The notes under the pieces: generated by a model | Databases searched by the model: none | The model's input: only the letters and a program-made list of their open reading frames with translations | Told to the model about the DNA's origin: nothing | Assembly (NCBI GenBank): GCA_965658375.1 | Contig: CBFHSD010000008.1 | Span: 1-64,000 of the forward strand | DNA from: CBFHSD01 sp965658375 | GTDB lineage: Bacteria; Bacteroidota; Bacteroidia; Flavobacteriales_G; Salibacteraceae | Length of the DNA stretch: 64,000 nt | Direction: 5' to 3' | Made by a program: the position numbers and the translations under genes | Part shown: positions 1 to 9,403 of the stretch, piece by piece | How positions within the stretch are numbered: the stretch's first letter is position 1 | Layout: each line of letters starts with the position of its first letter

Positions 1-189
1 AGATCCAGCATTAAAATCTTGATAGATAGCATATTGCCCCAAAGTATCACGTTCTAAATCAACCATAGCACCACAAGGGACCTTCATGGTGTCGTTCACA
101 ACATTCAAAATTGAAATATTACATTGCGCTTGAACAGCCACAATGCTGGTGAGAAGGAATAGGCAAGAAACAAGTACTTTTACTTTCAT
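1..189 (-). CDS. Exported protein, N-terminal part only (cut by window edge)
   Basis: The frame starts at an ATG complementary to 187-189 and runs off the left edge, giving 63 residues. It opens with a clear signal peptide (basic start MKVKV, then a hydrophobic stretch, ending near VQAQ), so the product is exported. The visible mature part is too short to place in a family. Many Bacteroidota proteins of this shape carry a T9SS sorting domain at the far C-terminus, which would lie outside the window. The gene diverges from menE, with a shared AT-rich spacer at 190-362. Confidence 0.7.
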   Translation of the reverse strand, partial: MKVKVLVSCLFLLTSIVAVQAQCNISILNVVNDTMKVPCGAMVDLERDTLGQYAIYQDFNAGS

Positions 190-362
190 ATCCTTTGAAA
201 TTGGGGGATTTCAGAGCTTTAACCTCCTATAAAACGCATCACAAAAACTATGGTTGTCTAGCTATGTTAAGTTTTTATTCATCATATGATAAAGTCCACC
301 ATTAATGACATGCAAAATATAAAATATAAAGTGCTTTTTAAAGTTTCTAAAAAAAGAGAAGT

Positions 363-1430
363 ATGAACAATACATTTGGGATTAATGGAGCGGGACATAC
401 ACCTGAAACTGCTCTTGAACTAGCCCGTTTAATAGCTTCCAATAAATTTGCTTCGGAAGATGAAAAAGACCTCTTCCAATTCCTTACAGAATGGTTTAGC
501 TCAGAGCCAACAATTTCGGTCACCACGAGTGGGTCAACAGGAAAGCCCAAAACGATTCTACTTGACAAAGAAAGAGTAAAGCACAGTGCTCGGCAAACCG
601 TTGATTTCTTTCAATTAAAAAGAGGGATGGATGTATTGCTATGCCTCAGCACCAAATACATAGCTGGTAAAATCATGGTTGTTCGAGCCGTAGAACATGG
701 AATGAACATCGTTACAAAAGGTGTTTCTGCAAGACCTATAAAAAACGAACAACAACAGTATCATTTTGCAGCAATGGTTCCCATGCAGGTTGAACAATCC
801 CTAAATGACTTGAAGCATATTGATTCCTTAATTATTGGTGGAGCTCCCATTTCTCCGACCCTAGAAGAGCAGCTACAGCACATTGAAACGGCTTGTTGGG
901 CTACCTACGGAATGACGGAAACCATTACGCATGTGGCACTTAAGAAACTCAACGGCCTAGATAAAAACACTGTTTTCACAGCACTACCTCATATTGCATT
1001 TACTACAGACGAAAGATCATGTCTTTGCATTGTAGCTCCTTTTTTGAATGATGAACCTGTACAAACCAATGATATTGTAGAGCTTATTGACGAAAAGCAT
1101 TTTAAGTGGCTAGGCCGATATGATTTTGTTATCAATTCTGGTGGCGTGAAACTCTTCCCTGAGCAGATTGAGAAAAAACTCACAGCGCATATCAAAGGAA
1201 ACTTCATTGTCACGAGTCTACCAGATGCAACTCTTGGAAGTAAAGCTGTGCTCATCTGCGAAGAAATACATGCCCAATTGACACTAGAAAACATGAAGAA
1301 GTACTTAGATAAATACGAAGTACCACAGGTAGTTTACCAAGGGAAATTGCAACGCACTGCAACAGGTAAAATTGACAGAAGAGCAACACAAGAAAAGCTT
1401 TCTGAAATGCATCAAGTGGAATTGAAATAG
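363..1430 (+). CDS. menE: o-Succinylbenzoate-CoA ligase (MenE-like AMP-forming ligase)
   Basis: This adenylate-forming enzyme of 355 residues should activate o-succinylbenzoate with ATP and CoA in menaquinone synthesis. The phosphate-binding motif TTSGSTGKPK is at residues 54-63, the A5-type motif YGMTET at 182-187, and the GRYDFVINSGGVK hinge region begins at 251. The catalytic lysine of TGKIDRR is near residue 336. The protein is shorter than the enterobacterial enzyme but normal for the compact Bacteroidota MenE. No other men genes are in view, so the substrate is inferred from family resemblance; a different acyl-CoA ligase specificity is possible. Confidence 0.8.
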   Translation: MNNTFGINGAGHTPETALELARLIASNKFASEDEKDLFQFLTEWFSSEPTISVTTSGSTGKPKTILLDKERVKHSARQTVDFFQLKRGMDVLLCLSTKYIAGKIMVVRAVEHGMNIVTKGVSARPIKNEQQQYHFAAMVPMQVEQSLNDLKHIDSLIIGGAPISPTLEEQLQHIETACWATYGMTETITHVALKKLNGLDKNTVFTALPHIAFTTDERSCLCIVAPFLNDEPVQTNDIVELIDEKHFKWLGRYDFVINSGGVKLFPEQIEKKLTAHIKGNFIVTSLPDATLGSKAVLICEEIHAQLTLENMKKYLDKYEVPQVVYQGKLQRTATGKIDRRATQEKLSEMHQVELK

Positions 1431-1571
1431 CCTTCAATTCCTTTTCCAAGCGCAACAAAAAACCACTTCACCTTCATGGGAATAAAGAAAGAAAACTATT
1501 AGAAATTTCGGTATTTCCAATGCTAAACAAACACTTCAAATGAATCAATTAAAGTGTTTCTAAACAAAGAA

Positions 1572-2672
1572 TTACACATTGAACCTGAAATGCATTACAT
1601 CACCATCCTTCACAATATACTCCTTCCCTTCTACACGTAATTTCCCAGCATCCTTAACAGCCGCTTCCGAACCAAAACTTGAGAAATCTTCGTAAGCTAT
1701 TACCTCTGCACGTATAAATCCCTTTTCAAAATCGGTATGAATTACACCCGCTGCTTGAGGAGCTGTAGCACCCACATCTACTGTCCATGCTCTCACCTCT
1801 TTTTCACCAGCGGTGAAGTAGGTTTGAAGTTTCAATAGTTGGTAAGCTTTACGAATCAACTGACTCACCCCTGGTTCGGTTAATCCCAATTCATCTAAGA
1901 ACATTTGACGTTCTTCAAAAGTCTCTAACTCATTGATGTCAGCCTCAATTGCAGCACCAAGAATCAAGATCTCTGCATCTTCATCTTTCACAGCTTCTTT
2001 TACCTTATCTACAAAGGCATTACCGTATTTTACAGAAGACTCGTCTACGTTGCATACATACATAATTGGCTTAGCTGTTAGAAGCTGAAGCTCATTCATC
2101 CAGTTTTCTTCTTCTTCATTTGCAATCTCTACTGTTCTAGCAGATTGACCTGACTCTAAAGTTTGTTGAATGCGATCGTAAAAAGCAGCATGTGCCTTAG
2201 CTGTTTTATCGCCCGTTCGAAGTGCTCTCTTTACCTTATCTCCTTGTTTTTCAAGGGTGTCGAGATCTTTCAATTGCAATTCATAATCAATCACTTCCTT
2301 ATCTCTTACCGGATCTACAGAACCATCAACATGCACAATGTTAGGGTCTTCAAAGCATCTTAATACATGCAGAATAGCATCCGTTTCTCGAATATTAGCC
2401 AAGAATTGATTTCCTAAACCTTCTCCTTTGTGCGCTCCCTTTACTAATCCGGCAATATCTACAATCTCCACCGTTGTGGGAACCACACGTTGCGGATTCA
2501 CCAATTCTTCTAGCTTATTCAATCTTGGGTCTGGTACGGTAATCACCCCCACATTAGGTTCTATAGTACAAAAAGGAAAGTTCGCAGACTGCGCTTTGGC
2601 ATTAGACAAACAGTTAAACAAGGTTGATTTACCAACGTTAGGCAATCCGACAATTCCGCATTTTAGAGCCAT
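1572..2672 (-). CDS. ychF: Redox-regulated ATPase YchF (Obg-like)
   Basis: The gene encodes a universally conserved P-loop NTPase of 366 residues that binds ribosomes and prefers ATP. I start it at the ATG complementary to 2670-2672 because the product then begins MALKCGIVGLPNVGKST, the standard YchF N-terminus with Walker A at residues 9-17; the longer open frame upstream has no family resemblance. The C-terminal TGS domain ends in a motif VKDGDVMHFRFNV typical of the family. The length matches other YchF proteins. It is convergent with menE and divergent from the transketolase gene. Confidence 0.93.
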   Translation of the reverse strand: MALKCGIVGLPNVGKSTLFNCLSNAKAQSANFPFCTIEPNVGVITVPDPRLNKLEELVNPQRVVPTTVEIVDIAGLVKGAHKGEGLGNQFLANIRETDAILHVLRCFEDPNIVHVDGSVDPVRDKEVIDYELQLKDLDTLEKQGDKVKRALRTGDKTAKAHAAFYDRIQQTLESGQSARTVEIANEEEENWMNELQLLTAKPIMYVCNVDESSVKYGNAFVDKVKEAVKDEDAEILILGAAIEADINELETFEERQMFLDELGLTEPGVSQLIRKAYQLLKLQTYFTAGEKEVRAWTVDVGATAPQAAGVIHTDFEKGFIRAEVIAYEDFSSFGSEAAVKDAGKLRVEGKEYIVKDGDVMHFRFNV

Positions 2673-2802
2673 AGAAATGAATTTTGTGGCGCAAAAATAC
2701 ATTGCTTTTCCACAAACAGAGGCAATTTTCAACACTCCCTTCTTTTTAGGGGAATAAGGTTATAGTTTCGCGCCTGAACTTTCCTCGTCCAAAAACACAT
2801 AG

Positions 2803-3648
2803 ATGACTGATATTGCGCAACTTGAACGAACCGCTACCCAAGTAAGAAGAGACATTGTACGTATGGTACATGCAGTAAACTCCGGTCATCCGGGAGGCTC
2901 TTTAGGGTGTACAGACCTGTTTGTAGGCCTCTATTTTGAAGTAATGAAGAACAATCCAGAGAACTTTCAAATGAGTGGTTCACAAGAAGATTTGTTTTTC
3001 TTATCAAACGGACACATCTCACCTGTTTTCTACAGCACCTTAGCAAGAAGAGGATATTTTCCTGTAAAAGAGTTGAATACATTTAGAAAACTAAATACCC
3101 GTTTACAAGGCCACCCTACTACTCATGAAGGCTTAGAAGGAATTCGCATTGCCTCTGGTTCACTCGGACAAGGCTTATCTGTTGCCGCTGGAGCAGCAAT
3201 GAGCAAAAAACTCAATGGCGATGACCGCTTGGTTTATGTGCTTATGGGAGATGGTGAACAACAAGAAGGTCAAATTTGGGAAGCGGCTTTATACGCGGCT
3301 CACAATAAGATTGATAATCTTGTTGGAATTATAGATTACAACAACCGTCAGATTGATGGAGATGTAAGTGATGTCTTGGATATTTCGAGTCTTGAAGCTA
3401 AGTATGAAGCTTTTGGTTGGGAAGTACTAACAATGAATGGAAACAACATGGCTCAAGTTGTTGAAGGGTTAAATAATGCTAAATCTAAGACCGGAAATGG
3501 TAAGCCAGTTATGATCATAATGGCTACGGAAATGGGTCAGGGCGTGGATTACATGATGGGTAGCCACAAATGGCACGGTGTTGCTCCTAACGATGAGCAA
3601 TTGAAAGACGCACTGAACCAACTGGAAGAAACGTTAGGAGATTATTAA
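2803..3648 (+). CDS. Transketolase, N-terminal (TPP-binding) subunit
   Basis: The 281-residue protein is the N-terminal half of transketolase, which transfers two-carbon ketol units in the pentose phosphate pathway with thiamine diphosphate. The GHPGGSLG motif is at residues 28-35 and the diphosphate/Mg-binding motif runs from GDG at 149-151 to NN at 180-181. The C-terminal half is a separate gene at 5035-5988. Split transketolases are common in Bacteroidota and archaea, usually as adjacent genes; here a 1.4-kb gene for an exported VWA protein lies between the halves, leaving only 10 bases after this stop. Confidence 0.92.
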   Translation: MTDIAQLERTATQVRRDIVRMVHAVNSGHPGGSLGCTDLFVGLYFEVMKNNPENFQMSGSQEDLFFLSNGHISPVFYSTLARRGYFPVKELNTFRKLNTRLQGHPTTHEGLEGIRIASGSLGQGLSVAAGAAMSKKLNGDDRLVYVLMGDGEQQEGQIWEAALYAAHNKIDNLVGIIDYNNRQIDGDVSDVLDISSLEAKYEAFGWEVLTMNGNNMAQVVEGLNNAKSKTGNGKPVMIIMATEMGQGVDYMMGSHKWHGVAPNDEQLKDALNQLEETLGDY

Positions 3649-3658
3649 TCATAATCCT

Positions 3659-5029
3659 ATGAAATATATCCTCTCCGCTTTTGCACTTCTCGTTTTTGCA
3701 ATGAACGTGCATGCACAGACGAAACAGCCCCAGAAAACACGCATTTTATTTATTTACGATGCTTCCAATAGTATGAACGGTCAATGGCAAGGTTCAAGCA
3801 AGCATCAGATTGCCAACAAACTCTTGGCCGCAGCATTAGATAGCCTGGAAGGAAATCCTAACCTAGAGTTAGCTCTTCGTGTGTATGGCCATCAAACAAG
3901 TTTGCGCAACGGGCAAGATTGCAACGATACGAAGTTGGAAGTACCCTTTGCTGCCAAGAACTCGAATGCCATTCGCAGTAAATTAGAAACCATTCGCCCA
4001 AAAGGCACCACTCCTATTGCCATGACATTAGAGAAGTGCGAACGCGATTTTCCTGACAATACAACGCGTAATGTGGTGATTTTAATTACCGATGGTATTG
4101 AAGAATGTGGTGGAGATCCTTGTGCCGTATCAAGAGCACTTCAGCGTAAAGGGATTGTACTCAAACCTTTTGTGATTGGAGTTGGACTGGATCCTAAGTT
4201 TATAGCCACATTTAGATGTGTAGGGAATTATTACGATGCGAGTTCGCCTCAAGAGTTTAAGGATGTGTTACAAGTGGTGATTGCCCAGGCACTGAACAAT
4301 ACCACTGCTCAAGTAAATATCAATGACCAATACCGAGAGCCGAACGAAAGTAACCTCACCTTTACTTTGGTGAACCAAACTACAGAAATTGAAGACTATA
4401 CCTTCATGCACACAATGAATGCTTTTGGGCACCCTGATACATTGAATATTGATATGACTACACAATACGAGTTGGTAGTCTATACGGTTCCCGAAGTGCG
4501 TATGAAAGACTTAAGTCTTACTCCTGGTAAGCACAATATTCTGGCAGTAGAAGGACCAACAGGGTATTTAGATATCAAGCGAAATGTGCGTGGTTCTTCT
4601 AAAGAATTGCCTTTTGCCATTGTCCGTAAATCGGGACAAATGGAAACCGTGAACGCCCAACAATTGGGTTCAACTCAACGGTACTTAGTGGGCAAATATG
4701 ACTTGGAAATACTCACCTTACCAAGAACCTACATCAACAACATCACCATCAAACAAAGACATACCACCAAGATTGAAATATCAGAGGCGGGTCTTGCCAC
4801 AATTACCACCAACACCAATGGTTACGGACAGATTTTTTCTATAGGAGAAGATGGAAAACTACAATGGGTAGTAGACCTAAATGAGAACAGCAGAAACCAT
4901 CAATACCGCCTTCAACCAGGCGACTACAAAGTGATTTTTAGAACGAAAGCTTCTACCAGCACACTCTTTTCAAAAGAGAAAAGCTTTACAATAGAGCCTG
5001 GTGCATCGGTAGCATTAAACTTGAATTAA
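3659..5029 (+). CDS. Exported von Willebrand factor A (VWA) domain protein
   Basis: The product has 456 residues and a signal peptide (cleavage likely after VHAQ, residue 20). A VWA domain follows with a complete metal-binding MIDAS site: DASNS at residues 34-38, GTTP at 116-119, and ITDG with the aspartate at 145. Paired cysteines near 150 and 155 suggest an extracytoplasmic, possibly disulfide-bonded loop. The remaining ~220 residues are beta-rich and unassigned. It sits between the two halves of transketolase, 10 bases after one and 5 before the other, so it is almost certainly co-transcribed with them. What it binds is unknown, and nothing in the sequence links its role to sugar metabolism. 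Confidence 0.85.
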   Translation: MKYILSAFALLVFAMNVHAQTKQPQKTRILFIYDASNSMNGQWQGSSKHQIANKLLAAALDSLEGNPNLELALRVYGHQTSLRNGQDCNDTKLEVPFAAKNSNAIRSKLETIRPKGTTPIAMTLEKCERDFPDNTTRNVVILITDGIEECGGDPCAVSRALQRKGIVLKPFVIGVGLDPKFIATFRCVGNYYDASSPQEFKDVLQVVIAQALNNTTAQVNINDQYREPNESNLTFTLVNQTTEIEDYTFMHTMNAFGHPDTLNIDMTTQYELVVYTVPEVRMKDLSLTPGKHNILAVEGPTGYLDIKRNVRGSSKELPFAIVRKSGQMETVNAQQLGSTQRYLVGKYDLEILTLPRTYINNITIKQRHTTKIEISEAGLATITTNTNGYGQIFSIGEDGKLQWVVDLNENSRNHQYRLQPGDYKVIFRTKASTSTLFSKEKSFTIEPGASVALNLN

Positions 5030-5034
5030 GACGC

Positions 5035-5988
5035 ATGAAAACGTATACATACACAGAAAAGAAAGACACGCGCAGCGGATTTGGTGCTGGCTTGGCTGAA
5101 TTGGGTAAAACCAATGAAAACGTAGTTGCACTTTGTGCAGATTTAACGGGTTCTTTAAAGATGAACGCCTTTGCTGACGCCCATCCAGATCGCTTTTTTC
5201 AAGCTGGAATTGCAGAAGCAAATATGATGAGTATGGCAGCTGGCCTTACCATTGGAGGCAAAATCCCTTTTACAGGAACATTTGCCAACTTCTCTACAGG
5301 ACGTGTTTACGATCAAATACGCCAAAGCATTGCTTACAGCAATAAGAACGTCAAAATTTGTGCTTCTCACGCAGGCTTAACCCTGGGTGAAGATGGGGCA
5401 ACACATCAGATTCTAGAAGATGTAGGTTTGATGAAAATGTTGCCACACATGGTAGTTATTAATCCTTGTGATTACAATCAAACCAAAGCCGCAACAAAAG
5501 CCATTGCTGAATACGATGGCCCTGTTTACTTGAGATTTGGTAGACCAAAAGTTCCGGTGTTTATGCCAGAAGATCAAGAGTTTGTAATTGGCAAGGCCAT
5601 TCACTTAAATGAAGGTTCTGATGTAACCATTATTGCAACCGGACACTTGGTATGGAAAGCAATTGAAGCAGGCGTAGAATTGGCTAAAAAGGGCATTGAA
5701 GCAGACATCTTAAACATTCATACCATTAAACCTTTAGATGACGAAGCAATTCTTGCTTCAATCGCAAAAACAGGATGTGTAGTTACTGCAGAAGAGCATA
5801 ATTACCTAGGTGGTTTAGGCGAATCAGTTGCAGGCTTATTGGTGCGCAATACTCCTACTCCAATGGAAATGGTTGCTGTAAACGATAGCTTTGGAGAATC
5901 TGGAACTCCAGATCAGTTGATGGCAAAGTACGGCATTGATACACCGAACATCATTGCAGCTGCAGAAAAAGTAATGTCGAGAAAATAA
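5035..5988 (+). CDS. Transketolase, C-terminal (pyrimidine-binding) subunit
   Basis: This 317-residue protein is the C-terminal half of transketolase. It supplies the pyrimidine-binding domain, including the catalytic glutamate in AGIAEANMM (residue 61), and the C-terminal transketolase fold. It must pair with the N-terminal subunit at 2803-3648 for activity. It starts 5 bases after the VWA gene stop, so the three genes form one transcription unit. The length is standard for a split C-subunit. 1-Deoxyxylulose-5-phosphate synthase is less likely because the protein lacks the fused N-terminal domain and the partner is a transketolase N-subunit. Confidence 0.92.
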   Translation: MKTYTYTEKKDTRSGFGAGLAELGKTNENVVALCADLTGSLKMNAFADAHPDRFFQAGIAEANMMSMAAGLTIGGKIPFTGTFANFSTGRVYDQIRQSIAYSNKNVKICASHAGLTLGEDGATHQILEDVGLMKMLPHMVVINPCDYNQTKAATKAIAEYDGPVYLRFGRPKVPVFMPEDQEFVIGKAIHLNEGSDVTIIATGHLVWKAIEAGVELAKKGIEADILNIHTIKPLDDEAILASIAKTGCVVTAEEHNYLGGLGESVAGLLVRNTPTPMEMVAVNDSFGESGTPDQLMAKYGIDTPNIIAAAEKVMSRK

Positions 5989-5998
5989 ACGGAAGGTT

Positions 5999-6592
5999 TT
6001 ATTTTTCTTGAAGAAATTCTTGAGAGCTTATCCAATCAGTAATGTTTTGGGTAAGCTCTTTTTTTGTGATGTTTTGAAATACTGCATCGGCATAGCTTTC
6101 CCGCTCTTCATCCGAAAGTTGGTTTTGTATGCGTTCTAAGACTTGTTCTTTGCGAATGCTATCTCTTTGCATAACTCGCTTTATACGCTCTTCAAGTGGA
6201 GCAGCTATCACCACGATTTTATCACACCCTTTATAGCTTCCGCTTTCAATAAGTATAGCCGCTTCTTTGAGTACCCATGGGGTTCCCTGTTGGTTTTTCC
6301 ATTTTTCAAAATCTTCTGCAACTAATGGATGCACTATGGCATTTAATTGCTTTAATAATTTAGGGCTAGAAAATACCTGAGAAGCCAAGAATGAACGATT
6401 TAGAGTGCCATCTTTATAGCTTTCTTTGCCAAAAAGCGCAATGACTTCTTCTTTCAGTTTGGCACTTGTATGGTACAAGCTTTTAGCACGATCATCTGAA
6501 TTATAAACGGGTATTCCAGCAGACAAAAACACCTCAGCAGCTGTGCTCTTTCCAGTACCTATCCCCCCTGTTAAGCCAATCATTTTAGTCAT
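5999..6592 (-). CDS. coaE: Dephospho-CoA kinase
   Basis: The product (197 residues) phosphorylates dephospho-CoA, the last step of coenzyme A synthesis. The Walker A motif GLTGGIGTGKST lies at residues 6-17 and the rest follows the CoaE pattern, including the PVYNSDDRAK segment after it. I chose the ATG complementary to 6590-6592: it directly follows the ybbR stop at 6594, whereas the longer open frame would overlap ybbR and adds unrelated residues. The gene is last in the nusB-DUF1573-yajC-ybbR-coaE run, a common flavobacterial order. Confidence 0.92.
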   Translation of the reverse strand: MTKMIGLTGGIGTGKSTAAEVFLSAGIPVYNSDDRAKSLYHTSAKLKEEVIALFGKESYKDGTLNRSFLASQVFSSPKLLKQLNAIVHPLVAEDFEKWKNQQGTPWVLKEAAILIESGSYKGCDKIVVIAAPLEERIKRVMQRDSIRKEQVLERIQNQLSDEERESYADAVFQNITKKELTQNITDWISSQEFLQEK

Positions 6593-6593
6593 A

Positions 6594-7568
6594 TTACTTG
6601 CGAATAATGTACTCCGCTCTTTTGGGGGAAACTTCTGCAACTTCGGCCCAATCAAAGATTTTGGTCACATGAATGATTAAGTGTGGTGAACGTTCGTTTA
6701 CTTCTTTGTAATCTACAAATGCCTTGAACTGATCAGTTTTAATCTGGTCGTACATACTCACTCCCATTCTCACGGTTATCTCAACGGTACTCGGATAAGT
6801 GCGGATTGCCAAGGAGTCTGGCTCATTCACCACATCAATATTCAAAACAATCCTCTTTTCTGTAATAGGTTCTGCTTCAATTTTATACTCCACTTTTTGC
6901 GGGAATAAGTGTAGGGATAAATGCGGAACAATGATCTTACTTTCTCCTTCTACATCACCATCAATTAAGCCTGCATCCGTAGGTTCAATGCTCACTGTAT
7001 CTAACTGATCTAGAACAGACTTCGCTCCCACTGCCTTTACCTCGCTAGGATGAAAAACCACCGGAGAACTCAATACATAGGCGTTTGGCAACTCAAATGT
7101 TACATTGGACTTTACGGTAAGGTATTTTTCTGCCACTTGATCAAAAACCAAGGAAACTGTGTCAATTGAAATCTTTTGAACGATCAGTTCACTTCGTATT
7201 TGTTCGGCAATGCTATTCTTGGCAACATTGAGGGAGTAATCGCCTTTGTATTTGCTGTTCGAGCTTCGGATCAATTCATTTTCACTACAATCAATAAGGA
7301 TTGAATCAAAGTCAGATTCCGAATCGTAGCGCATAAGGCTAAACCCATCACCCTGCAGCTTGACATAGATTTTCTGAGGTGGTTTATTGAGAATCACATA
7401 ACCTTCTGGTATATTTTCGTACTTGATGGGTACAGCAACAGAGATACTGTAATTCTTAGTAAGAGAAGTAAGCAACCAAAAGGCTGATGCAATGCCTACA
7501 CACACTAGAAACACAATGCGCTTCCGCTTTATTTCGCTGTTATTACTCCAATTGGTCCACCAACTCAT
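6594..7568 (-). CDS. YbbR-like domain membrane-anchored protein
   Basis: The protein (324 residues) has one N-terminal membrane anchor at about residues 19-40 after a basic RKRIV stretch, followed by extracytoplasmic YbbR-type beta domains. In Firmicutes YbbR (CdaR) regulates the cyclic-di-AMP cyclase; in Bacteroidota the role is unclear. The start is the ATG complementary to 7566-7568 (MSWWTNW); the longer frame would need a TTG. It is followed immediately by coaE and preceded by yajC, with a hairpin terminator at 7614-7643 between yajC and this gene, so ybbR-coaE may be transcribed separately as well. Confidence 0.8.
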   Translation of the reverse strand: MSWWTNWSNNSEIKRKRIVFLVCVGIASAFWLLTSLTKNYSISVAVPIKYENIPEGYVILNKPPQKIYVKLQGDGFSLMRYDSESDFDSILIDCSENELIRSSNSKYKGDYSLNVAKNSIAEQIRSELIVQKISIDTVSLVFDQVAEKYLTVKSNVTFELPNAYVLSSPVVFHPSEVKAVGAKSVLDQLDTVSIEPTDAGLIDGDVEGESKIIVPHLSLHLFPQKVEYKIEAEPITEKRIVLNIDVVNEPDSLAIRTYPSTVEITVRMGVSMYDQIKTDQFKAFVDYKEVNERSPHLIIHVTKIFDWAEVAEVSPKRAEYIIRK

Positions 7569-7613
7569 AGATTGACGCAAATTACAGAATTCTCATCACT
7601 GACAAATGGCCAT

Positions 7614-7643
7614 AAAAAAAGCCGTTCGAAAAAACGGCCTTTT
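7614..7643 (-). terminator. Rho-independent terminator after yajC
   Basis: On the minus strand a stem GCCGTT/AACGGC with a short T-rich loop is followed by seven T residues. It lies just after the yajC stop. Confidence 0.7.
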
Positions 7644-7660
7644 CAATATGCTTAAATCAT

Positions 7661-8002
7661 TTACTTTGAATTTCCTTGAGCCAAGTCACTGGTTCCAGAA
7701 CCTGTGGTGAACTCAGACGAAATAGCTGACTTTTCAATCACCAATCGCGCTTTGTCAGCCTCTATGGTTACTGTACTGTCTTTTATCTCGGTCACCTTTC
7801 CATGGATCCCTCCAATGGTAATGATGTGATCTCCTTTTTTCAATTCTTCTCTGAACTTTTTCGCATCCTTCTGCTTCTTCATCTGCGGACGAATCATAAA
7901 AAAGTAAAACACCAATCCAATAAGGATCAATGGTAAAAAGCTCTCTATTCCGCCTCCACCTTCACTAGGTGACATGGCTATTGTATGTACTAAACTATTC
8001 AT
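7661..8002 (-). CDS. yajC: Preprotein translocase subunit YajC
   Basis: The small membrane protein (113 residues) is the accessory Sec subunit that associates with SecDF. It has one N-terminal membrane segment (about residues 21-38, FLPLILIGLVFYFF), immediately followed by the signature MIRPQMKKQKDAKKF. A cytoplasmic domain of about 60 residues follows, with the typical GDHIITIGGIHGKV motif. The C-terminal tail is polar and low in complexity. The gene abuts the DUF1573 gene, whose stop codon touches this ATG. Confidence 0.93.
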   Translation of the reverse strand: MNSLVHTIAMSPSEGGGGIESFLPLILIGLVFYFFMIRPQMKKQKDAKKFREELKKGDHIITIGGIHGKVTEIKDSTVTIEADKARLVIEKSAISSEFTTGSGTSDLAQGNSK

Positions 8003-8434
8003 CTATTCTAAATTGTTTGATGTTTTAACAAACGCTCTTATCGCAACAATGTTACTTGCTTTTTCTGTATTTGCAATAATCGTCACCTTTTTATGTTGGT
8101 TAGCTGGTTTCCCTTCGCTGTTGAATTCAACTTTAATCTCCCCTTTCTCTCCTGGAGCAATAGGATGTTTTGGATAAGACGGAACCGTGCATCCGCATGG
8201 AGCGGAAGCTTGAGTAATGATGAGGTCCACATCTCCCGTATTCTCAAATTCAAATTCTGTACTCACCACTTCACCTTCAGTAATCTCCCCAAAATCATGA
8301 AAGTCTTTGGTGAAAGTCATTTCTGTTTTCTGCTCTAGAAGAGAAACATTGTAGACACCATCACTGTTTTGACTTGCATCGTCACAGGAAAGTAACACAG
8401 TTGAAAGGAATAGAGGGAACAGTAAATTCTTCAT
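8003..8434 (-). CDS. DUF1573 lipoprotein
   Basis: The 143-residue product begins with a lipoprotein signal (LSTVLLSC, lipid-modified cysteine at residue 17). It contains a DUF1573 immunoglobulin-like domain with the characteristic FDFGEITEGEVVSTEFEFEN-type core and an APCGCTVP motif. DUF1573 domains are abundant in Bacteroidota envelopes and look like ASPM/SPD-2/Hydin-type beta sandwiches, but no defined role is known. It lies between nusB and yajC, a conserved flavobacterial order, with the yajC ATG directly next to its stop. Confidence 0.85.
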   Translation of the reverse strand: MKNLLFPLFLSTVLLSCDDASQNSDGVYNVSLLEQKTEMTFTKDFHDFGEITEGEVVSTEFEFENTGDVDLIITQASAPCGCTVPSYPKHPIAPGEKGEIKVEFNSEGKPANQHKKVTIIANTEKASNIVAIRAFVKTSNNLE

Positions 8435-8443
8435 AATCTCTTG

Positions 8444-9397
8444 TTATAAAAGGCCTCGCCCCGTTTTAGCAATGCGATCTTCACTTTTCAATTGAGCTAC
8501 AATTTTATCCAAAACCCCATTGATAAACAACTTACTGTTTGGAGTACTGTAATCTTTCGCCAATTCAATGTATTCGTTCATGGTTACTTTCACGGGGATC
8601 TCATTGAAGAATAAAAGTTCGCACACCGCCATACGTAACATGAGGATATCGAGTCTTGCAATACGATCAACTTCCCAGTTTTTGGTGTGCTTATCTATCA
8701 TAACGTCAATGTCTACTGCATGCTGAATAGAACGGTGAAATAGGATTTTCACAAACGATGAATCCTCTTTTTGTTCTTTATACAAGGGAAGCAAAATGTG
8801 CGTTGCCGGAGTACTTGTTGCCTTGATTGTGTTGAGTGTTTTCACCACATTGGTGCATGCCAAAGAAAGATCTGAGTGCCAATAAATGCTCTTATCTTCT
8901 AAGTAATCATGTAACACTTCATCTTCAGCCATATATTCTTTGAATAGCTGAATAATGGTTGTTTTATCGGCTTGGAAGTTTGCTTCATCTAAGGCCATGT
9001 AGTCTTGGTAAGCTTCACTTTCTTGGATTTTCTTCCAAAGCTTCTTGACATTATCGCTCTCTACAGACCAATTGATTTTATGCTTCTCAAGCATACGAGA
9101 AAGCTCCTCATTGTTTTTGAGAATGCGTAACACTTCATTCTCCACAAAGCGCATGTTGGGATTCAAATCTTCCTCAGTCGCCAAACGCTTCGCTTTGTTT
9201 TTATCTACCTGACGCTCAGCCATTTCACCAACAGCTAAAATCAAATCTATCATGTATAAGTAAAGGGCATACACATGATCAATGCTCTTAAGCATATTCT
9301 TCTCGCCTACTTCTTGATCGCGGTTAGCCGCATCAAAAGCATATAATGCTTGAAAAGCTTTTACCCTTAGGTAACGTCTATTGATTAATCCTTGCAT
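8444..9397 (-). CDS. nusB: Transcription antitermination factor NusB
   Basis: The protein has 317 residues. The C-terminal third carries the NusB RNA-binding helical fold (DRIARLDILMLRMAVCELLF and the following NEYIELAKDYSTPNSKLFINGVLDK pattern). The N-terminus begins with an arginine-rich segment (INRRYLRVKAFQALYAFD) usual for the family. The long middle region is typical of Bacteroidota NusB, roughly double the length of the E. coli protein. NusB with NusE, NusA and NusG promotes antitermination of ribosomal RNA operons. It is separated from the dehydrogenase gene upstream by only six bases. Confidence 0.9.
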   Translation of the reverse strand: MQGLINRRYLRVKAFQALYAFDAANRDQEVGEKNMLKSIDHVYALYLYMIDLILAVGEMAERQVDKNKAKRLATEEDLNPNMRFVENEVLRILKNNEELSRMLEKHKINWSVESDNVKKLWKKIQESEAYQDYMALDEANFQADKTTIIQLFKEYMAEDEVLHDYLEDKSIYWHSDLSLACTNVVKTLNTIKATSTPATHILLPLYKEQKEDSSFVKILFHRSIQHAVDIDVMIDKHTKNWEVDRIARLDILMLRMAVCELLFFNEIPVKVTMNEYIELAKDYSTPNSKLFINGVLDKIVAQLKSEDRIAKTGRGLL

Positions 9398-9403
9398 ACT
9401 TGA

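Noticed and set aside
2761..2802. A promoter motif in front of the transketolase gene (TATAGTTTCG)
   Set aside because: It departs from TAnnTTTG in spacing and the last base; I could not support it as a defined promoter.
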